This document shows, piece after piece, positions 59,099 to 64,000 of a stretch of 64,000 bases of DNA. The stretch spans positions 1 through 64,000 of the forward strand of contig JANQBS010000070.1 of assembly GCA_033085395.1 (NCBI GenBank). The letters run 5' to 3'. The translations under genes were made by a program, and so were the position numbers. The number at the start of each line of letters is the position of its first letter. Positions within the stretch are counted from its first letter, which is position 1. The stretch comes from Xanthoparmelia taractica. Its lineage: Eukaryota > Ascomycota > Lecanoromycetes > Lecanorales > Parmeliaceae. A model generated the notes under the pieces. That model was not told the DNA's origin. It ran no database searches and worked only from the letters and a program-made list of their open reading frames with translations.

Positions 59099-61354
59099 CT
59101 AAGTAACGGTCTGGCCTCCACAGTCGGGGATGGTCAATCCAGGCTTCAAGTTTCGGCCGATATCCATCAACCCCCATTTGTCTTCCCATTCTTTGCCTGG
59201 CGTATTGAAACGCTCCTTCCACGGCTCATCAAACGCTTCGAACCTAGAATTTCCACCAGCCATTAGCTGAATGTGATAACTGAGCGACAGAGAGAAACCC
59301 CACCAGAAGTAATTCGTCTTGTTGGTCAGACTTTGACAAACAAAGGTATCCATGTATGTGTTCATTTCTTTGATACCCGCCACACTGCCATTGACGCAGG
59401 TACTGGCCTCTCCGCAATCCGTACCTCCTCCACTCGGCCAACCAGTCTCGGAGATGACGTTCTGCTTGGTCGTCCCTTTGGTCAGGATCGTATCAAATTC
59501 CTGCCAAAAGTTCCAGGTCCAGCCAGCGGCGACTTCCGCCGAGACACCCGCAAAGAACGGATGAATATTCGACATGACAAAATCAACATTTTCGGTAAGT
59601 GTCTGCTTCCAGCTGTCACCTAGATCGGACGTGGCAATTTCAAGGTCGATCTTTTGATTAGTGAAGTTCGTCCTAACCGCTCCAAGGAGATCGCTCAGCT
59701 CCGTCTCTGTTAGGTCTTTACGGTAAAGAACCTCGTTACCGATGATGACTCCGGCAAAAGGCTTGGCCCCGTACTGAGACAGGATTTGATACATAGCATC
59801 GAGGCCGCGATTGCTGGAGGTACTGTTGTTGTCAAGCCATACGCCTAACCATACTTTCATATCCGGCAGCGACAGCTTATCGATGGCATGCAGAACCATC
59901 TGTGTCTGGTTACAATCGGTTCCATACAATCGAACAGCGTTGGTCAGCTGCGATAGCACAGCCATATCCATCGTGATATTATCTTGACTTGGAGGGTTGG
60001 TCAAACACTCGGGGTACTGCGCGTTAAATGGTGTGTAGTCCATTCCCGGGAAAACCTTGTGGAGGTGAGGATTGTTCATCAGCTTTTTGATCTCCGGCGA
60101 ATTCATGTCTAAATCACCGTCAGTTGGTTTGGATGATCCCCCGGAGGAAGTGGATCCATCAGAGCTGCCAGAAGTGCGATTGCGTAACGCAGCAACCACT
60201 CCGCCAACTATTCCACCGATAATTGCCAGAACAACGACGGTGCCCACGATCCACTGCAATCTTCTTCTTCCAGATGTCTGCTTACTGAGCCAAGCACTCT
60301 TCTCGACGCCGTCATCAAAGCCGGGTCCAGATGATCCAGGCACAGCACCATATTGACCAGAACGGTCCCGTGCACCGTTGCTACCAGCTGTAGATTTTCC
60401 TACAATCCCTCCCAGTGCCCCTAAGATACCTCCAGTGGCAGCAGCACCTCCAGCTGCAGTCGCCGCACCTTCGTTGTTTAGACCCAGCATCGACCTCCTT
60501 GGCCGTACTGGCGGTACCCCGTAATCATCACCATCGTCATCGATCTCGTTTGGGTCAATATCACCTCGGCCTACTCGAGCATCCCAGGCCGTAGAGAAGC
60601 GTTTGTAAGGGTTGTCCGTGTATGAGCTGCGGCCATTTTCGTAGACATCTTGGGGAGGATACTCACTCATAGGGATGCTATGCGTAGAAGGGTAGCCACG
60701 AGGAGTGACATCTCCAGGTGAGGGTGAGATATCACCTCTTTCATCTTCAAACGGATTAGATCTGCCTGAGAGAGCTGGCGAGGCGAATGGATCGCGACCA
60801 TGGGGCAAGGGAGCAGGTATATATGGGGTATCTGTGGGCATGGTGTCGTAGCGTTCTGGTGGAAGACCTCTAATTGGTTGTGTGCCGTCTAGCGATCGTA
60901 ATGCTTCTATACCACTTTGTCGTTCATTCGTACTGGCAACGCCCAGAGCGATACCTGTCAATCCACCGCCAACAGCTCGATCGCCCCAGTTGTCGGCTCC
61001 AGGGGTTATGGTTGATACAGTCCGATTTGAATTGGAGTGACCCAGGTCCCGGCTACCGGAAGCACTTTCTTGGGCTTGTCTGGTGTTGACTGCAATCTGA
61101 GGGCGTGGGGTTTGGGAGTCGAAGGAGTCGGTCAGTTGGGGGTTCTGGTAGGGCGTGTATCGATGAGCTGGAGGCGAAGGTGGATGATCGTTATAAAGTC
61201 GGGTCGGAGAGTCCGTGTAGCCTGGAGGAGAGGAGGAAGGCTGCACTTCTCGGAAGGCATTGTTGTCTTGAGAAAGGTAGTTTCTCCGGTTTGCGTCGAG
61301 AGCTACTTCGTCATTATCGTCAAAGGAGAAGGTGCGATCTGATGTTCGCGGCAT
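59099..61354 (-). CDS. btgC: GH17 glucan endo-1,3-beta-glucosidase, BtgC type, membrane-anchored
   Basis: It cleaves or remodels beta-1,3-glucan in the cell wall. Two exons, 61354-59304 and 59243-59099, give 731 residues. The first 350 residues are cytosolic and low-complexity (Ser/Pro/Gly/Asp, ending in a Gly/Ala tract). A single membrane span (WIVGTVVVLAIIGGIVGGVV) makes it a type II protein, followed by a Ser/Gly linker. The GH17 domain has AVRLYGTDCNQT, the acid/base glutamate in GVIIGNEVLYR, the nucleophile in VISETGWPSGG, and AFDEPWKERFN. A 60-nt intron (59303-59244) is in frame and removable: with it removed the protein reads NYFWFEAFDEPWK as in relatives, and with it retained it gains 20 residues at the conserved site. 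Confidence 0.9.
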   Translation of the reverse strand: MPRTSDRTFSFDDNDEVALDANRRNYLSQDNNAFREVQPSSSPPGYTDSPTRLYNDHPPSPPAHRYTPYQNPQLTDSFDSQTPRPQIAVNTRQAQESASGSRDLGHSNSNRTVSTITPGADNWGDRAVGGGLTGIALGVASTNERQSGIEALRSLDGTQPIRGLPPERYDTMPTDTPYIPAPLPHGRDPFASPALSGRSNPFEDERGDISPSPGDVTPRGYPSTHSIPMSEYPPQDVYENGRSSYTDNPYKRFSTAWDARVGRGDIDPNEIDDDGDDYGVPPVRPRRSMLGLNNEGAATAAGGAAATGGILGALGGIVGKSTAGSNGARDRSGQYGAVPGSSGPGFDDGVEKSAWLSKQTSGRRRLQWIVGTVVVLAIIGGIVGGVVAALRNRTSGSSDGSTSSGGSSKPTDGDLDMNSPEIKKLMNNPHLHKVFPGMDYTPFNAQYPECLTNPPSQDNITMDMAVLSQLTNAVRLYGTDCNQTQMVLHAIDKLSLPDMKVWLGVWLDNNSTSSNRGLDAMYQILSQYGAKPFAGVIIGNEVLYRKDLTETELSDLLGAVRTNFTNQKIDLEIATSDLGDSWKQTLTENVDFVMSNIHPFFAGVSAEVAAGWTWNFWQEFDTILTKGTTKQNVISETGWPSGGGTDCGEASTCVNGSVAGIKEMNTYMDTFVCQSLTNKTNYFWWGFSLSLSYHIQLMAGGNSRFEAFDEPWKERFNTPGKEWEDKWGLMDIGRNLKPGLTIPDCGGQTVT

Positions 61355-62227
61355 GTCGAACGTTTGGGAAGAGGAGAATTTAAAAACACAGCAGCCTGGT
61401 GTCCGAACGGTGAAAGGAGAAGAGTTTGTGGTTTGGGGGGAAGAGCAGCCCTGCAGCGAAACCCGAGAAGGTGGATCGGGGGGGGCTACGCTCGTATTTG
61501 ATGGTCGCTAAAGGACCAACATATCATTAATCAAGAGGGCGCATGCTCGTAAAAGGGCATTTGTTGTCAAGAACATAAGAATGGAGGGTTGTATCATGTT
61601 ATACTCGATTATCTTTACGCCCCTGTTAAACGCTTGTCAAAATGCCTTTGAGACCAAAGTTGGTTAGGAAAATGTCTATTTTTAGATCTCTTATTGACTC
61701 GCCAGATTGACCAAGCAACAATAATGGCCCCTAGTATAAAGTATCATACCAAAAAGCCAACCTCCATCGCCTCATCCAATTGATACTTCAAAGGGAGGTA
61801 AGTAGGAAGTAAGTCATTCTCTGTTGTGAGGATCTATTGTGTACTGACTACTGTCGTTTGTTGAACGTCTTCTGCGCTGAACAGAAAGCAAGATCAACAA
61901 CATCTACTGCTCACACATCTAACATTTAAAGCACATCGAGTGAAGGGTAAAAGGGTACTCGTATTAGATGGTAGGGTAATAACCCTGTAACGTAGAGGTC
62001 TTGCTACAATTTCAAAGGGTAAATATGTACATTCGCTCTGCGACAGAAGATGCCCCAGACCCAAGATGCTTCAGAACGGAAGACCGTAGGCGCATTGAAT
62101 CCGATGCTCGCTAAAATGTGCATGTATGCATCTTGTGTATGAAAAGGCGTGTATAATCATACGCTGCCCTTTTCTTCTTTCTAGCATTAGATCTCCATCC
62201 GGAAAATCTCATGTCAAAACAGACATC
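61355..62227. promoter_or_regulatory. btgC upstream region
   Basis: About 870 bp between btgC and the next minus-strand gene. It holds the btgC promoter and the 3' UTR of the gene to the right. No gene is seen. Confidence 0.45.
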
Positions 62228-64000
62228 TCAGTCATGCAATCCAAACGCCTTTCTCAGCATTGGAAACCTCTTCTTCTTGCCAGTCGCTCCCTCTGATACA
62301 GCCGCACCGGCCGCATTGGCACCTTCACCCTGCACTGTTGACTTTCTCGTGCTCAAGTCTGGTCTTCCGGCCGCAGCATTGATAGGCTTAGCCTGTCCGT
62401 CAGAAGTCCGGGGCCGGTTGTCGGCAGTATTCGTTGCGCCACCCGGACTTTGTGCCAACGGCCAAGAGATGTCGTTGGCGCTAGAAAGTCGTTTGGGTGT
62501 GTTCCTTCGCTGAAGTTTGGGACTCTTGGGAGAGCTTTGTGCCGTGCTCGTCTGCGAAGCCACCATGGGTGGCTGAAGAGAGACAGGATCTGCCTTTGGC
62601 GAACTGGGTCCCAGTACACGTCCACCCTTGGAAGACATCGTCGCGTGTGTCTCTGCTTTTGATCGCTCCAACGCGGTTTCGCGGCGAGGGACACTGTCAC
62701 CATCTGGTTTCCGTACGCTCGGTGAATCACGTTTCTTACTGCCCAAGGATCCAAAAAATGAACGCTTTTTATTCTCCTTTTCGGCGGCCTTCTTGGCTTG
62801 GAGGCCGGAGCCCATAGCGGCGATGGGAGCGTCACCAGAAGCAGCGCGGAGTGAGCCGCTTGCGAGAGCCAAACCCTCGGGTTTGGTAGTTGCGGGAGCT
62901 TTGGCGCCGTTCATCTTTGCTTTTGAAGGCGTCGGAACATTCTCTACCGAGCTGTCTTCGAGTTCCGATGAGTCTCCCTCGTCAATTCGTCTGGGTATAC
63001 CTCGGACTGGTGTAAGATCGGCCAGCTCATCGTCGCTCGAGTCTGCGAAGCGGCTGCGCAGATTCGGTTGGCCATCCTCATCATCACTGGAATCGCCGAA
63101 ACGACTTGAGAAGCGAGAGCTTGGCTTCGAATCTGCTGCTTTAAGTTTAGAAGCTTTGCCGAAACCGAACCGTGAGGGAGACTTTGGACGCTTTGAATCC
63201 ATGGAACCCCGAAGAGTTGTCCGAGCAGGCTTGCCTAAGTCAGTGGAATCTCGCATAGACGTTCGCATGCCACCGCCGCTGGGGCCCATTGAACTGAATG
63301 GACGCCGTGCCGTGGAATTTGTGGGTGATGATGTACGGCCGTTCGATGGTTGAGCTGTAATTGGAGACTGGGGTCGAGCATCCACTGATGAGGGTCTCAT
63401 CGTCCGTTTCATGCTATACCGACCTGAATTCGAATTGGGCGTGGAGGATCGGACCTTTTTGAAACTACTGGAGGAGTCGCTGTCGTTACGACCGAGCTTG
63501 GGTTTGACTATTGGCTTCTTACTCTTTGGCTGGGTTGGCATGGGCGTAAGAGAGCTCGCGGCTGTACCAGTTGACGCCGCTCTCGAGTGCATAGGCGCAG
63601 GTGAAGCATGGGGTTTGTTGTAGTCAACCATTGCCACCGCCGATACTGGGCGATTCTTCTTCTGTAGAGCGCCTCTTGGTTCTGACTGTGACTGCACGCT
63701 GTTCCTATGATCAACATCTCTTAACGCCGACTTTGGAGGTGGTCCATTGCGCATTGAGGAGCGCATATGAGTTTCATCCTTTTTATCAGCCTCACTCCGG
63801 GTCCTCAATGCTGACTTGGGAGGTGGCCCATCGCGCATTGAGGAGCGCATATGGATTTCTTGCGTGTTATCAGCCTTCGCATTCCGCATTGACGATTTGG
63901 GCGGTGGTACTGTAGGCGACCCTGGTCTGGCGATATCGTTACGGTATTGTTTGTCCGGCCAAGGCGGTAATGCCGGATCATTCATTCCTACGTCTGAAGC
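62228..64000 (-). CDS. Ser/Pro/Lys-rich disordered protein with repeats, 5' end outside window
   Basis: The frame is open through the right edge; the ATG at 63985 may be internal, since the codons to its right are open too. At least 585 residues are present. Near the start, a unit MRSSMRxGPPPKSALR occurs three times in variant form, visible also in the DNA (about 63735-63900). The centre has tandem SSRFGDSSDDEDG and RSRFADSSDDE motifs like those in other conserved disordered fungal proteins. A Lys-rich KKRSFFGSLGSKKR and a C-terminal KKKRFPMLRKAFGLHD, both basic and amphipathic, might bind membrane or acidic partners. No enzyme domain is seen. The function is unknown to me. Confidence 0.8.
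   Translation of the reverse strand, partial: ASDVGMNDPALPPWPDKQYRNDIARPGSPTVPPPKSSMRNAKADNTQEIHMRSSMRDGPPPKSALRTRSEADKKDETHMRSSMRNGPPPKSALRDVDHRNSVQSQSEPRGALQKKNRPVSAVAMVDYNKPHASPAPMHSRAASTGTAASSLTPMPTQPKSKKPIVKPKLGRNDSDSSSSFKKVRSSTPNSNSGRYSMKRTMRPSSVDARPQSPITAQPSNGRTSSPTNSTARRPFSSMGPSGGGMRTSMRDSTDLGKPARTTLRGSMDSKRPKSPSRFGFGKASKLKAADSKPSSRFSSRFGDSSDDEDGQPNLRSRFADSSDDELADLTPVRGIPRRIDEGDSSELEDSSVENVPTPSKAKMNGAKAPATTKPEGLALASGSLRAASGDAPIAAMGSGLQAKKAAEKENKKRSFFGSLGSKKRDSPSVRKPDGDSVPRRETALERSKAETHATMSSKGGRVLGPSSPKADPVSLQPPMVASQTSTAQSSPKSPKLQRRNTPKRLSSANDISWPLAQSPGGATNTADNRPRTSDGQAKPINAAAGRPDLSTRKSTVQGEGANAAGAAVSEGATGKKKRFPMLRKAFGLHD

Noticed and set aside
1..64000. CRISPR arrays, bacterial operons, biosynthetic gene cluster
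   Set aside because: The sequence is eukaryotic with spliceosomal introns. No regular spaced repeats exist, and there is no polyketide, peptide or terpene synthase in the window.

Overview
The window is nuclear DNA of a filamentous ascomycete (Pezizomycotina). The decisive marker is a HEX1 (Woronin-body core protein) gene ending in a peroxisomal -SRL tail. Also typical of the group are short GT-AG introns (about 48-210 nt), a fungal STAND/ankyrin NLR, a fungal rhodopsin-domain protein, a BIM1/X325 copper protein, and repeats decayed by C-to-T/G-to-A change (repeat-induced point mutation, RIP). The class cannot be fixed from sequence alone; Leotiomycetes-like is an impression, not a result.

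Layout. (1) 1-9112 is an AT-rich, gene-free island of nested Ty3/gypsy relics. It holds the 3' end of an older element with its LTR (1-1364), a small inverted-repeat transposon (706-980) inside that element, and a complete minus-strand chromodomain retroelement (1389-8847, 153-bp LTRs, TATAA target duplication) inserted beside a plus-strand reverse-transcriptase fragment (8853-9112). (2) 9113-12290 is a GC-balanced island with one GH20 hexosaminidase gene whose 5' end cannot be found. (3) 12290-20640 is a second AT-rich island with a complete plus-strand Ty3/gypsy element (12788-20053, 268-bp LTRs, TCTTT duplication), same family as the fragment at 1-1364. (4) 20640-35431 is gene-dense: a STAND NLR with ankyrin repeats, a split tRNA-like locus, PER1, PCM1/AGM1, RRP3 and SSF1 head to head, and a BTB protein. 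(5) 35432-41907 is a long gene-poor stretch with microsatellites and one weak secreted-peptide candidate. (6) 41908-64000 is ordinary euchromatin: a Gln/Pro-rich two-domain regulator-like protein, a charged protein with a conserved C-terminal block, HEX1, an X325/BIM1-like GPI protein, a rhodopsin-domain 7-TM protein, an SRR1-like protein, a GH17 glucanase of the BtgC type, and a Ser/Pro-rich protein running off the right edge.

Functionally the genes are mostly independent. Several touch the cell wall or surface: PCM1 (UDP-GlcNAc for chitin and glycans), GH20, GH17, PER1 (GPI-anchor lipid remodelling) and the GPI-anchored X325 protein. RRP3 and SSF1 are ribosome-assembly factors sharing a 164-bp promoter. 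Exon structures were built by hand from GT-AG sites that restore recognisable protein and keep the frame; where a start is unresolved I say so.
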